DNA of 46,595 nt from an uncultured Oscillospiraceae bacterium (GCA_934481445.1 CAKSPC010000018.1:1-46595), one strand, 5' to 3'; counted from the stretch's first letter, positions 32,340 through 41,487 are shown. Notes: generated by a model not told the origin, from the letters alone. Program-made: numbers and translations.

Positions 32340-34880
32340 ATGATAATCAATACAGAATGGACGCTTTCATTCGCGGGCGCAGAATATCCCTGCGGAAAAC
32401 TGCCCGTGTCCTGCCTGAAAACAATAGCCCCCGCATTCGGGATAGACGACTATTCCGTCGGAGAAAACCAGTACGCCGCCGCTGAGCTTATGCAGGAAAG
32501 CTGCACATTCAGGACCGTTTTCGACGCGGAGGATATTAACGACAGTATACTCATTCTGAAAAGCGTGGACACCTGCGCGGAAATATACCTCAACGGAAAA
32601 AGCATAGGCACCGCCGACAATATGCACCGCACATGGGCGTACAAGCTTCCGCAGGGGCTTCTCAAACCTACGGACAACCTGCTTGAAGTATGCATAAGCT
32701 CCCCGATGGAGCTTGCGCAGTCCGCCGCGGAAAAGCGCCCGCTTTACGGCGTGACTTCCACCGTACCGGGGTATCAGCATATCCGCAAGCCGCATTATAT
32801 GTACGGCTGGGACTGGGGCGCGGTCATTCCTGATATGGGAATATACGGCTCCGTTGAGCTCCGCCGCGATGAATTCGAGCTTCACGCCGATGTGAAGCAG
32901 ACATTTGCCGAGGACTTTTCCTCCGCAATTGTGGAGATAACACCTGTGCTTTATTCCCTGCTGACGGGCAAGCGGATAGAAAACGAATGCCCCGCGTCCG
33001 TCACCCTCGAGGGCGTCGCTATCGAAACCACCGTCGGCAGACCCGCCGTTTTCGAGATAACCAACCCCGCCCTCTGGCAGCCTGCGGGCTACGGCGCGCA
33101 GCCGCTGTACAGCGTGGGGATATCCACCTCCGCAGGCCGCCGCTGCGAATTTATGATGGGCCTGCGGAAAATACGCCTTTCCCGCGAAAAACAGCCCGAC
33201 GGCGGACGGGAATTCTGCTTTGAGGTAAACGGCAGAAAAATTTTCGCCCGTGGTGCAAACTACATCCCGCAGGATAACATCATCGCGGATGTAACGCCGC
33301 AGAAAACCGCTCACCTGCTTGCCGCCATGCGGGATGCAAACTTCAACATGGTAAGAGTATGGGGCGGCGGGTATTACCCCGAGGACAGCTTCTACGAACT
33401 GTGCGATCAGATGGGTCTGCTGGTTTGGCAGGATTTCATGTTTGCCTGCGCCGCGTATGATTTCAACGAAAAACAGCTTGACGGCATATACCGCGAAGCC
33501 TGCGACAATATCCTGCGATTTAAAAACCACGCCTGCCTTGCGCTGTGGTGCGGAAACAACGAGATAGAATCCATGTGGGAGGGCTGGGGCGTGCCCGACG
33601 ACCCCGCCGCAAAGGAATGCTACCGCAAAATATTCGGCAGCGAGGACACCGGCGCCGAGCGCGATTTCCTCGAGAATATCCTCGCCGCAGTTAAAAACGG
33701 CGGCACGCTGTCGCATTCCGCGGGAATAATCCCCTCCGCGATAGACGACTGCCGCAGCGACGTCCCCTACTGGCCCAGTTCCCCCAGCACCGGCGGCGGA
33801 ATATACGAAAACAGCCGCTGCTTTACAAACAGCTCCACCACCCATCTCGGTGACAGCCACTTCTGGTCGGTTTGGCACAGCTTCAAGCCCATCGAAGAAT
33901 TCAGAAAGTACACCCACCGCTTCTGCTCGGAATTCGGATTCGAAAGCCTGCCCGACTACAAGACCGTTCGCTATTTCAGCGAGGAGGACGACCCGAACAT
34001 ATGCTCCAACGTTATGCAGGCTCACCAGAAGTGCGAACTTGGCAACGAAAAGCTGATGTTCTACATGGCGCAGATGACCCTCATCCCGAAAACTATAAAG
34101 GGCATGATATACGCCTCGCAGCTGGTTCAGGCGGAGTGCATAAAGTATGATGTCGAGCACCTGCGCCGACACCGCGGGATAAGCATGGGCGCGCTGTACT
34201 GGCAGGTGAACGACTGCGCGCCGATGATTTCCTGGTCGTCGATAGACTATTTCGGAAACAAGAAAGGTCTGCATTATTACGCGCGGAGGTTCTTCGCGCC
34301 GCTTCTGGTAAGCTGCGCCGCGGACGGCGCGGAAAAGGTGCGCTTCAACGTATCCTCCGAGCTTTCCGAGCCGCTCCCCTGCGTGCTTAAATTCGCGCTG
34401 CGCGGCGAAAACGGCGAGAAAATTTTCGAGGGAGAGCACAATTTCACCGCCGCTCCTTTCTGCGCGGAGGATATACTCACGCTGGATCTTTCGGAATACA
34501 TCACGGATATGTGGGAAAAGCGCTCGCGGTTTGTGGAATTCTCCGTGGTTTCGGAGGATGATGAGATCTGCCGCGGAACGGAGTTTTTCGTCCGCCCGAG
34601 GGAGTTTGCCTTCCGCGACTGCCCCGCTTCCTTCTCGCTGGAGGAAACCGAGGACGCGTTCCTGCTTACGGTGCAGACGGAAAGCTTCATGCACGCCTGC
34701 GCGCTGACGCACGATAAGTATGTTCTCGACCTGTCCGACAACTGGTTCGATGTTCTCCCCGACAGACCCGTCACCGTGGCGGTGTCTAAGAGGGCGCGGA
34801 CCCTCGGCGGCGCGGAGGTCGTCATCACTGCGGAGGATGTCTGCATGATCGAACTTACGCACTGCGGAAATTATGTTTAA
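32340..34880 (+). CDS. Beta-mannosidase (glycoside hydrolase family 2)
   Basis: 846 residues; ATG at 32340 after AAAGGAG. No signal peptide, so it acts inside the cell on imported manno-oligosaccharides. GH2 layout: N-terminal jelly-roll (to about 175, with YMYGWDWGAVIPDMGIYG), Ig-like domain, TIM barrel (about 280-620), C-terminal beta domains. Acid/base Glu408 in WCGNNEIE and nucleophile Glu531 in FCSEFGFES; RVWGGGYYPEDSFYELCD is the mannosidase-type barrel signature that separates this group from beta-galactosidases. The partner HAD gene precedes it. Exact linkage preference cannot be told. Confidence 0.93.
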   Translation: MIINTEWTLSFAGAEYPCGKLPVSCLKTIAPAFGIDDYSVGENQYAAAELMQESCTFRTVFDAEDINDSILILKSVDTCAEIYLNGKSIGTADNMHRTWAYKLPQGLLKPTDNLLEVCISSPMELAQSAAEKRPLYGVTSTVPGYQHIRKPHYMYGWDWGAVIPDMGIYGSVELRRDEFELHADVKQTFAEDFSSAIVEITPVLYSLLTGKRIENECPASVTLEGVAIETTVGRPAVFEITNPALWQPAGYGAQPLYSVGISTSAGRRCEFMMGLRKIRLSREKQPDGGREFCFEVNGRKIFARGANYIPQDNIIADVTPQKTAHLLAAMRDANFNMVRVWGGGYYPEDSFYELCDQMGLLVWQDFMFACAAYDFNEKQLDGIYREACDNILRFKNHACLALWCGNNEIESMWEGWGVPDDPAAKECYRKIFGSEDTGAERDFLENILAAVKNGGTLSHSAGIIPSAIDDCRSDVPYWPSSPSTGGGIYENSRCFTNSSTTHLGDSHFWSVWHSFKPIEEFRKYTHRFCSEFGFESLPDYKTVRYFSEEDDPNICSNVMQAHQKCELGNEKLMFYMAQMTLIPKTIKGMIYASQLVQAECIKYDVEHLRRHRGISMGALYWQVNDCAPMISWSSIDYFGNKKGLHYYARRFFAPLLVSCAADGAEKVRFNVSSELSEPLPCVLKFALRGENGEKIFEGEHNFTAAPFCAEDILTLDLSEYITDMWEKRSRFVEFSVVSEDDEICRGTEFFVRPREFAFRDCPASFSLEETEDAFLLTVQTESFMHACALTHDKYVLDLSDNWFDVLPDRPVTVAVSKRARTLGGAEVVITAEDVCMIELTHCGNYV

Positions 34881-34889
34881 ATAATATTT

Positions 34890-34919
34890 GCCCCCTCGGC
34901 TATCCGAGGGGGCATTTTT
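34890..34919. terminator. Bidirectional terminator between the mannosidase and lipoprotein genes
   Basis: GCCCCCTCGG-CTAT-CCGAGGGGGC (34890-34899 with 34904-34913), ATTTTTT on the plus side; AT-rich on the minus side. The 20-base core is identical to that at 35885-35904. Confidence 0.85.
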
Positions 34920-35801
34920 TCATTCGGTGTAGTGAACGTCCTTGACTTCACATATTGTTCCCGACCAATCAATGGTGTAGGTTATCATGACAGGCTCTAT
35001 CACCTCGTCATAGCCTACATCAAACGGGTGCAGGCCATCCTTGCAGCACTCTGCGTTGAGGATGATATGATCGTCCGCCTGTTCGGCAACGGTCATTTTC
35101 TCCATGACTATCCAATCCTGCCCGTCGTCGGTGGAGATAACCGCGCCCGAAAGGAATTCACTTGGTATGTTGTCGACAAAATTCAGCTTCTGTATACCGA
35201 AATAACCGAGCGTGCCGTCCTCCTCGGTGGAGTCCTTTTTGTAAATGCGGGTGTAGTCGCTTACGGCGACAGGCTCAACACCGAGATCCTCGTAGTAATA
35301 CATCACATCGGGGTCGTTTCGGTCTATCATATAGATATTTCCCGCGCCGCCCTCTATAAAATGCATACAAACATAGCTTCCCAGCACGGAATAGCCTAAG
35401 GGGCGCTGGTTTATAAGTTTACCGTAGCTGCCCGAATACCTAAAATCGCGGTCGCCAAAATCATCGTCGCTGAGCCACAGCGCTCTGAAATATTTATCGT
35501 ATATTTCAAAATTTCCGGAATTGTATTTTAAATTTCCGCCGTCGTTCTCAAGATATTCGGGATTTTCGGCAGTATCAAAGCTTTCCGCGCCGGATGAACT
35601 TTCATCATCCGATGTGCTTTCAGCCTCGGATGTACTTTCGACATCGGATGAGCTTTCCTCTTCGGATGTTTTATCGGACACGAGCTCGCTTTGCTCTTCG
35701 GAACTGATATCAGAAACAAGGTTTATGTCCCCGGACGAGCAGCCTGTTAACATTGCCGCCGCAAGCAGCAGGGAAAATGATAATTCAGGAATTCTTTTCA
35801 T
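34920..35801 (-). CDS. Ser/Glu-rich lipoprotein of unknown function (293 aa)
   Basis: ATG at 35801 after GGAGGTG. Lipobox LTGC (Cys21) after a hydrophobic stretch LSFSLLLAAAMLTG, so it is a membrane-anchored surface lipoprotein. Residues about 33-75 are a low-complexity linker of Ser, Glu and Asp with repeats like STSEAESTSDDESSS. The remainder (about 80-293) is a Tyr/Asp-rich globular domain (DKYFRALWLSDDDFGDRDF, YMIDRNDPDVMYYYEDLG, ending WSGTICEVKDVHYTE). I do not recognise its family. The following gene on the same strand, at 35930, is built the same way. Confidence 0.8.
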   Translation of the reverse strand: MKRIPELSFSLLLAAAMLTGCSSGDINLVSDISSEEQSELVSDKTSEEESSSDVESTSEAESTSDDESSSGAESFDTAENPEYLENDGGNLKYNSGNFEIYDKYFRALWLSDDDFGDRDFRYSGSYGKLINQRPLGYSVLGSYVCMHFIEGGAGNIYMIDRNDPDVMYYYEDLGVEPVAVSDYTRIYKKDSTEEDGTLGYFGIQKLNFVDNIPSEFLSGAVISTDDGQDWIVMEKMTVAEQADDHIILNAECCKDGLHPFDVGYDEVIEPVMITYTIDWSGTICEVKDVHYTE

Positions 35802-35872
35802 AAATACACCTCCGTAGATATTTTTCCTTTCACTTTATATGACAAAATAGATCTGATTTGGTTACATCGGCG

Positions 35873-35906
35873 CAAAAAAAATTTCCCCTCGGCTATCCGA
35901 GGGGAA
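35873..35906 (-). terminator. Terminator of the LRR lipoprotein gene
   Basis: TTCCCCTCGG-CTAT-CCGAGGGGAA (35883-35892 with 35897-35906); T-rich tail TTTTTTTT on the minus strand. Confidence 0.88.
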
Positions 35907-35929
35907 GCATTTATGCAAAAATATATTTA

Positions 35930-36586
35930 TCAGCCCGAGTATATCTCGCTGAAATCAGCGGAGGTGTATTCCCTGCCGTTATAGGTGACTGTCGCGCCGC
36001 AGTCGTCGAAAGCGCCGCTCAGTATTTCAACATTGCTGCTGAGGATAAATATATTCTCCAAATTAGTACAGCCTGCAAATACGTTTGTCGAAATAAAATC
36101 GAACGTTTCGGGGATTATCACGGTCTTTACAGATGTGTTGTCTTTAAATGCGTCAAAAACAACTCCGGTCACAGGCAGCCCGTTTGCGGACGAGGGAATT
36201 TTTACGACCTCTTCGTTTCCGAGGTATGTTACTATTCTGTAGCAGTCCTCGTCCATAGAAAGTTCGATTTTGAAATCCCCGATGGAAGTTTCGGGAACAG
36301 TGCTCGGGTCGATGGAAGAATCCTCGGGCTCCTCTGCCTGCTCGGGCTCGGAGGATGTTTCGGACTCGACCACAGATTCAACAGCAGACTCTGCTTCGGA
36401 TTCGGACGTGATTTCGGATTCAACCTCTGATCCATCTTCGGATTCCGATTCGGAATCGGCTGCCACGATGGATTCATAAGACGTCGTATCTGCGGAAGAA
36501 ACGGAAGATTCGGTCGGCTTTTTTCCGCACGCTGTAAGGGAAAGCGCAGCAGCAAGTACAGCCGCAATTATAATTTTATTTTTCAT
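35930..36586 (-). CDS. Lipoprotein with Ser/Glu-rich linker and LRR_5-type repeat domain (218 aa)
   Basis: ATG at 36586 with GAGAGGAAA upstream; an in-frame ATG further 5' (36661) lies in the promoter. Lipobox LTAC (Cys20). Residues about 30-90 are a Ser/Glu/Val linker (SEITSESEAESAVESVVES style). From about residue 105 the sequence has BspA-like leucine-rich repeats: VVKIPSSANGLPVTGVVFDAF, KTVIIPETFDFISTNVFAGC, LENIFILSSNVEILSGAFDDC. Such domains on surface proteins bind host or matrix ligands. Paired with the lipoprotein at 34920 by layout and by an identical terminator core. Confidence 0.85.
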   Translation of the reverse strand: MKNKIIIAAVLAAALSLTACGKKPTESSVSSADTTSYESIVAADSESESEDGSEVESEITSESEAESAVESVVESETSSEPEQAEEPEDSSIDPSTVPETSIGDFKIELSMDEDCYRIVTYLGNEEVVKIPSSANGLPVTGVVFDAFKDNTSVKTVIIPETFDFISTNVFAGCTNLENIFILSSNVEILSGAFDDCGATVTYNGREYTSADFSEIYSG

Positions 36587-36628
36587 ATTATTTCCTCTCG
36601 TATGATTTTCGGAACAATGTCCTTTAAT

Positions 36629-36657
36629 ATTATAAATATCAATGACCACAAAGTCAA
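36629..36657 (-). promoter_or_regulatory. Promoter of the LRR lipoprotein gene
   Basis: Minus strand TTGACT (36657-36652), 17 bases, TATAAT (36634-36629). Confidence 0.82.
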
Positions 36658-36749
36658 GCATTTTCTCACATTATCCGCAAGATGTCCAAAACTTCTGCAC
36701 CGAGATCAAAAAACTATAGCATATCCGTCCTGTCGCTGTCCCCAGAACA

Positions 36750-36780
36750 AAAAATTCCCCCCCGGCCGCCCGAGGGGGAA
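36750..36780 (-). terminator. Terminator of htpG
   Basis: Stem between TTCCCCCCCGG (36755-36765) and CCGAGGGGGAA (36770-36780), one mismatch, short loop; followed on the minus strand by TTTTTTG. Confidence 0.75.
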
Positions 36781-36793
36781 ATAATTATGGAAT

Positions 36794-38671
36794 TTATTCA
36801 GCCATGATATTGCACAGCTTTGTTGTGAATCCTACCGGATCATCTATGGGCATACCCTCGATCAGCAGAGCCTGATCATAGAGTATATCGGCGTACTCCG
36901 CAGCCTTGTCCTTGTCACTCTCAAAAAGGGCTTTCAGCTTGCCGAAGATGGGGTGGTTCGGGTTTATCTCAAGCACCTTTTCAGCCTTTGCGCCCTTGCT
37001 GTCGGGCATTGCGGACAAAACTTTCTCCATCTCGACGGACAGCATACCCTCGCTGGTGATGCATACGGGGTGGTTCTTCAATCTCTGCGAAAGCTTTACA
37101 GCCTTAACCTTGCCGCCGAGCTTTTCGGTCATGAAGTCGAACAGCGCCTTGTTGTCCTCTTCAGCCTTCTTTATCTCTTCCTTTTCTGCCTCGGTTTCAA
37201 GGCCGAGATCATCGGAGGATACGGACTTGTATTCCTTGCCGTTGTAGTCGTGCATCATCTGTACGCAGAACTCGTCAACATGGTCGGTGAAGTAAAGTAT
37301 CTCATAGCCCTTGTCCTTGACAAGCTCGGTCTGCGGCAGGCTTTCGATACGGGAAACGCTGCTTCCGCTTGCGAAGTAGATGTATTTCTGATCCTCCTTC
37401 ATGCGGGAAACATATTCCTCGAGCGTGGTCACGCCGCCGTTGCTGGTCTTGAACAGCAGCAGATCCTGAAGCTCATCCTTTACGGCGCCGAAGCTTTCGT
37501 AAATGCCGTACTTTATCTGCGTGCCGAATGCGTCGAAGAACTTCTGATATTTCTCGCGGTCGTTCTTGCAGAGTTTCTTCAGCTCGTTCTTGATGGCCTT
37601 TTCAAGGCTCTTTGCGATTATCTTGAGCTGTCTGTCGTGCTGGAGCATTTCACGGGAGATGTTGAGCGACAGATCCTCGCTGTCCACAAGACCCTTTACA
37701 AAGCTGAAATAATCGGGAAGCAGATCCGCGCACTTCTCCATTATCATAACTCCGCCCGAATAAAGCTGGAGTCCCTTTTCATACGACTTTGAATAATAAT
37801 CGTAGGGAGCCTTTGCCGGGATGTACAGCAGCGCGCTGTATGTCGCGGTGCCCTCGGTTTTGGTGTGGATATGGAGCAGCGGATCTTCGTAGTCGTAGAA
37901 CTTCTCCTTGTAGAAGTTGTTGTAGTCCTCGTCCTTGAGTTCGCTCTTGGATTTCTTCCATACGGGGATCATGGAATTGAGGGTTTCGGTTTCGGTGTAC
38001 TTTTCGTACTCGTCCTTGCTTCCCTCCTTGAGCTTTTCATGCTCTACATCCATTCTGATGGGATAACGGATATAATCGGAATACTTCTTTACAAGTGTCT
38101 TTATCTTGTACGGCGCGAGGAACTCGTCGTAGTTCTCCTCATCGGTGTTATCCTTGATTTCAAGGGTTATCTGCGTGCCGTTCGCGTCCTTGTCGGCGTC
38201 GGAGATAGTGTAGCCGTCAACGCCCTCGCTCTGCCACATATACGCCTTATCTGCGCCGTATGCCTTGGAGATAACGGTAACGCGCTTTGCTACCATGAAC
38301 GCGGAATAGAAGCCCACGCCGAACTGACCGATGATATTTACATCCTCGGTCTTTTCGTTCTCGTTTTTGAACGCGAGGGAACCGCTCTTTGCGATGGTGC
38401 CGAGGTTATTCTCAAGCTCGTCCTTGGTCATGCCGATACCGTTATCGGAGATAACGAGCCTTCTCGCGTCCTTGTCCGCCTCGATGGTTATGGCAAGGTC
38501 AGAACGGGTTATGCCGATGTTTTCGTTCATCGACTTGAAATACAGCTTGTCCATTGCGTCGCTGGCGTTGGAAATAAGCTCACGCAGGAATATTTCCTTA
38601 TGAGTATAGATCGAATTGATCATCATTTCAAGCAGGCGCTTGGATTCCGCCTTAAATTCCCTTGTTTCCAT
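36794..38671 (-). CDS. htpG: Molecular chaperone HtpG (Hsp90)
   Basis: 625 residues, normal HtpG length, from the ATG at 38671 (AAGGAG upstream); the longer frame to 38755 runs through the promoter and operator. GHKL ATPase domain: [42 protein letters not shown]. The middle domain has the catalytic-Arg region [17 protein letters not shown]. The C-terminal dimer domain lacks the eukaryotic MEEVD, as expected. Its promoter carries a perfect CIRCE element, so expression is very likely repressed by HrcA and induced by heat. Confidence 0.97.
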   Translation of the reverse strand: METREFKAESKRLLEMMINSIYTHKEIFLRELISNASDAMDKLYFKSMNENIGITRSDLAITIEADKDARRLVISDNGIGMTKDELENNLGTIAKSGSLAFKNENEKTEDVNIIGQFGVGFYSAFMVAKRVTVISKAYGADKAYMWQSEGVDGYTISDADKDANGTQITLEIKDNTDEENYDEFLAPYKIKTLVKKYSDYIRYPIRMDVEHEKLKEGSKDEYEKYTETETLNSMIPVWKKSKSELKDEDYNNFYKEKFYDYEDPLLHIHTKTEGTATYSALLYIPAKAPYDYYSKSYEKGLQLYSGGVMIMEKCADLLPDYFSFVKGLVDSEDLSLNISREMLQHDRQLKIIAKSLEKAIKNELKKLCKNDREKYQKFFDAFGTQIKYGIYESFGAVKDELQDLLLFKTSNGGVTTLEEYVSRMKEDQKYIYFASGSSVSRIESLPQTELVKDKGYEILYFTDHVDEFCVQMMHDYNGKEYKSVSSDDLGLETEAEKEEIKKAEEDNKALFDFMTEKLGGKVKAVKLSQRLKNHPVCITSEGMLSVEMEKVLSAMPDSKGAKAEKVLEINPNHPIFGKLKALFESDKDKAAEYADILYDQALLIEGMPIDDPVGFTTKLCNIMAE

Positions 38672-38715
38672 TAAAATCAACTCCTTAAATATATACAAAC
38701 ATTTATTAAACGATT

Positions 38716-38742
38716 TTAGCACTCTCTTGTGTTGAGTGCTAA
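38716..38742 (-). promoter_or_regulatory. CIRCE element (HrcA operator)
   Basis: TTAGCACTC-N9-GAGTGCTAA (38716-38724 and 38734-38742), an exact match to the CIRCE consensus, placed directly downstream of the -10 box, over the start of transcription. Confidence 0.95.
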
Positions 38743-38746
38743 GTAT

Positions 38747-38774
38747 ATTATACACCTTTTTTCAGAAAAATCAA
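38747..38774 (-). promoter_or_regulatory. Promoter of htpG
   Basis: Minus strand TTGATT (38774-38769), 16 bases, TATAAT (38752-38747), followed at once by CIRCE. A long imperfect stem (AGGGGGAAA ... TTTTCCCCCT, about 38773-38820) lies upstream, between this promoter and the plus-strand acyl-carrier operon. Confidence 0.82.
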
Positions 38775-38939
38775 GGGGGTAGGGGGAAATATTAAAAAAA
38801 TTTTCCCCCTTGCCCCTTTTTTGGCGCCTATGCATAGCAAAAGAGCCCTCGCGGGGCAAAAAAATTTATTTTTCCCGTCGGAAGTTAACAAAAAATTAAT
38901 TTTAGTGTGATATGATTATCAGACAAAGGGGGCGGAGCT

Positions 38940-39509
38940 ATGCAAAAAATCAACGGTGCGTTCCCGCACCTGTTCGGCAGGATTGCCCGCAGGCGTCAGC
39001 GGCTTCACATCGACAGCGCCGCGGATGTCCCATCCGACGGGCGCGCGCGTATCTATGTTTTCAATAAAACCTGCTCGTGGGACGCAGTCGCAGCGCTGTC
39101 CTCGATGGACCCCGCAAGCACCTGTATGCTCGTCACACAGGAGGAATATGACGCTGACATGATCCTCCACACCGTAAACAGGCAGCGCATAATAACCGCC
39201 AAGGGCGGCGTAAATACCGAGTGGCTTCACAGTTCGCTCAAACGCCTTAAAGACGGGCAGAGCATTCTCCTCTTCCCGGACGAAACAAAGGGCGCGGACG
39301 CCGCCGCAGTGCTCCTGGCGGTAATGAGCGGGGCGGAAATAGTACCGATGTACTCTCACGCGGAATACGCCCCGCTGCGCCGCCGAAACATCCGTGCAGG
39401 CAAGCCGCTCCACCCCGACGGAAGCGCTCCGCTCACCGCAGACAGGCTGAGGATAGAATACCGCCGCCTGCGCCGTGCCCTCGCGGAACTCGCGGTAAAA
39501 GGAGATTGA
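38940..39509 (+). CDS. PlsC-like acyltransferase homologue lacking the catalytic His
   Basis: 189 residues; ATG at 38940 after GGGGGCGGAG. The fold of a short PlsC-type acyltransferase is suggested by RIYVFNKTCSWDAVAALSS, ITAKGGVNTEWLHSSLKRLKDG, LLFPDETKGAD and VPMYSHAEYAPL. The first corresponds to the HX4D motif (NHxSxxD) but has Lys where His is expected (NKTCSWD), and FPDET stands for FPEGT. So it is either inactive, a binding protein for acyl-ACP, or uses a different chemistry. First gene of a four-gene operon with its own ACP 3 bases downstream, parallel to the PlsC-ACP pair at 19 kb. Confidence 0.7.
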   Translation: MQKINGAFPHLFGRIARRRQRLHIDSAADVPSDGRARIYVFNKTCSWDAVAALSSMDPASTCMLVTQEEYDADMILHTVNRQRIITAKGGVNTEWLHSSLKRLKDGQSILLFPDETKGADAAAVLLAVMSGAEIVPMYSHAEYAPLRRRNIRAGKPLHPDGSAPLTADRLRIEYRRLRRALAELAVKGD

Positions 39510-39512
39510 TCC

Positions 39513-39764
39513 ATGAAAAAAATGCTGCACGAGCTCCGCGTGATACTCGACGCCGTCGCCCCGGAGGTGAAATACGGCGAGTTCACCGAAAACACCTCCC
39601 TGCGGGATGATCTGGGGCTGGATTCTATACAGATGATCCTCTTTGCCGTCGGCGTTGAGGACAACTACGACATACGATTTACAGGCGAGCCTGTCATAAA
39701 CACGATAGGCGATATCGCAGAATATATAAACAATTACAGGAAAGGTTTGGTGATAAGCACATGA
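39513..39764 (+). CDS. Acyl carrier protein of the patatin operon
   Basis: 83 residues; phosphopantetheine site LRDDLGLDSIQMILFAVG with Ser38. Starts 3 bases after the preceding gene and overlaps the patatin gene (ATGA). It is distinct from the carrier at 19.7 kb and not a housekeeping AcpP by its sequence around the Ser (DSIQM). It may carry fatty acyl or amino-acyl groups for the enzymes encoded beside it; the Sfp enzyme at 23.5 kb could activate both carriers. Confidence 0.9.
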   Translation: MKKMLHELRVILDAVAPEVKYGEFTENTSLRDDLGLDSIQMILFAVGVEDNYDIRFTGEPVINTIGDIAEYINNYRKGLVIST

Positions 39765-40651
39765 AGGCAGGACTTATACTCGAAGGCGGTGCCGTCAGAG
39801 GCATCTTCACCGCGGGCGTTCTTGACCGCCTTATGGAAAACGGAATATATTACCCCTATGTTATCGGAGTATCCGCGGGCGGCGGTAATGCAATGAGCTA
39901 TGTTTCACGCCAGAAAGGACGCACCGCGCGGGTGATAAATGCGCCTCGCTCCGAAAGCTACTACGGACTGAAACAGTTCCTCGAAAGCCACAAAATGATA
40001 AACCTTGACAAAATGGCTTTCGAATATCCATACAAGCAGTTCCCGTTCGATTTTGATACATATTTCAACAACGGAATTCAGACGGAATATGTCTGCACCT
40101 GCTGCGAAACCGGCGAGGCAGAGTATTTCGGCGAGAACGCCGACGCGCGCCGCCTGCTTACCATCGCAAAGGCGACCTGCTCCGTGCCCATGCTCTGCGA
40201 GCCCGTTGAGATGAACGGAAAGCACTACCTCGACGGCAGCATTGCCGACTCCATCCCCATTGAGCACGCCCTTGAAATGGGCTGCGACAAGCTGGTGATA
40301 ATCCTCACGAAGCCCGACACGGGCACAGCGCCGACGGATTACAGAAAGTTCCGTACCGTCATCAACTCGATGTACAAGCAGTACCCCGCATTTGTCGAGG
40401 CCTGCATGACCCGCGTGGAACGCTACGAGCAGACCATCGCTCTCATGAACAAGCTTGAGGAGGAGGGAAAGGCGTTCATTTTCCGCCCCGAACTCCCCGC
40501 TATATCCAAATTTGAGCACGACACCGGCAAGATAATGGCGTCCTACCGTGACGGCTACACGCAGGCAGATAAGCGAATCGTCGAACTTACCGAATGGTCG
40601 GAAGGTATGCTTAGCACTGAATACGCCGCTGAGAGCGTAAGCGTTGTATGA
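39761..40651 (+). CDS. Patatin-like phospholipase/acyl hydrolase
   Basis: 296 residues, the size of the YjjU/RssA-like bacterial patatins. Oxyanion loop EGGAVRGIFTAGV (8-20), nucleophile in GVSAGG (Ser38), and catalytic Asp158 in LDGSIADSIP. No signal peptide, so it acts in the cytoplasm. The family cleaves acyl esters of lipids. Lying between an ACP and a GNAT gene with overlapping starts, it may release or transfer the acyl chain that the ACP carries. Confidence 0.93.
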   Translation: MKAGLILEGGAVRGIFTAGVLDRLMENGIYYPYVIGVSAGGGNAMSYVSRQKGRTARVINAPRSESYYGLKQFLESHKMINLDKMAFEYPYKQFPFDFDTYFNNGIQTEYVCTCCETGEAEYFGENADARRLLTIAKATCSVPMLCEPVEMNGKHYLDGSIADSIPIEHALEMGCDKLVIILTKPDTGTAPTDYRKFRTVINSMYKQYPAFVEACMTRVERYEQTIALMNKLEEEGKAFIFRPELPAISKFEHDTGKIMASYRDGYTQADKRIVELTEWSEGMLSTEYAAESVSVV

Positions 40652-41412
40652 CCGAATTTGAAATCTTCAGAAGCTGCTTCCCCTCGCTTGAAATATCCGA
40701 GGGGGATTTTGCTTCCCTGACGCATGGGGAGAAATTCACCGCCGACGGCGCATTTGCCATTGTCAGCGGAGATAAGATAGCGCTTATCTGCGTATCCCCC
40801 GAGAAACAGCGCAGTGGCGTCGGAAGCGCCCTGTTAAGGCAGTGCGAGGAATATATCGCCCGCGATTATTCTGCCGTGCACATCGGCGGAGAACTGATAT
40901 GCGGCGCGGTTTCCGAAAGCGCGGGCTTTTTCGCGAAACATGGCTACATCCTCGGCGGCGAATACTGCGAAATGTACATCGACCTTGCGGATTATTCCGA
41001 CCCGCTTCCGCAGGCGCCCGCGGAATTCGGGTTCCTTTCGGGACGGCGGGACGAGCTTCTCACGGCAGTGGAAAGCGTTGACGAGGAATGGGTGCAGTTT
41101 TTTGACGGGATGGATCATTTCTGCGGTTTCGGCGATAATGATGAGATTGTAAGCTTCTGCATATTTGAGGACGATGTGCGCTGTGTTATCAGCACCGAAA
41201 ATGTCAGAACGGGCAGCGTAGGCTGCGTCGGTACTGTTCCCGCCGCCCGCGGAAAGGGAGTTGGGCTGAAAATGGTGTCGCTGGCACTGGAGGAGCTTAA
41301 AAAACGCGGCTGCGGCAGGTGCTTCATTCATTGGACGCACCTAGACAAATGGTACGGAAAGCTTGGTGCTGAGGTCGCATTCAGATTCAGACCTGCGGAA
41401 AAGATGTTATAA
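40648..41412 (+). CDS. Tandem GNAT-fold acyltransferase
   Basis: 254 residues; start overlaps the patatin stop (ATGA). It has two GNAT halves, each with a coenzyme-binding loop: SPEKQRSGVGSALLRQCEEYI (about 51-71, in parts) and VPAARGKGVGLKMVSLALEEL (about 194-214, in parts). The second half ends in HWTHLDKWYGKLGAEVAF, a normal GNAT ending. Tandem GNATs include N-acyltransferases that use long-chain acyl-ACP or acyl-CoA. In this operon an amine as acceptor and acyl-ACP as donor, giving an N-acyl amide, is an attractive but unproven reading. Confidence 0.85.
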   Translation: MTEFEIFRSCFPSLEISEGDFASLTHGEKFTADGAFAIVSGDKIALICVSPEKQRSGVGSALLRQCEEYIARDYSAVHIGGELICGAVSESAGFFAKHGYILGGEYCEMYIDLADYSDPLPQAPAEFGFLSGRRDELLTAVESVDEEWVQFFDGMDHFCGFGDNDEIVSFCIFEDDVRCVISTENVRTGSVGCVGTVPAARGKGVGLKMVSLALEELKKRGCGRCFIHWTHLDKWYGKLGAEVAFRFRPAEKML

Positions 41413-41443
41413 AAAAGGGCGCCCCTGCGTTGGGGCGCCTTTT
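41413..41443. terminator. Shared terminator of the patatin operon and ppk
   Basis: GGCGCCCC / GGGGCGCC (41418-41425 with 41432-41439), flanked by AAAAAA on the left and TTTTGATTTT on the right, so it can act on both strands. Confidence 0.85.
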
Positions 41444-41487
41444 GATTTTATGCTAAACCTTTTAATACTCCGCGCAGTGATAAAAAA

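Noticed and set aside
32367..34862. Long minus-strand open frame opposite the beta-mannosidase
   Set aside because: Shadow of a clearly identified GH2 gene with its catalytic motifs on the plus strand.
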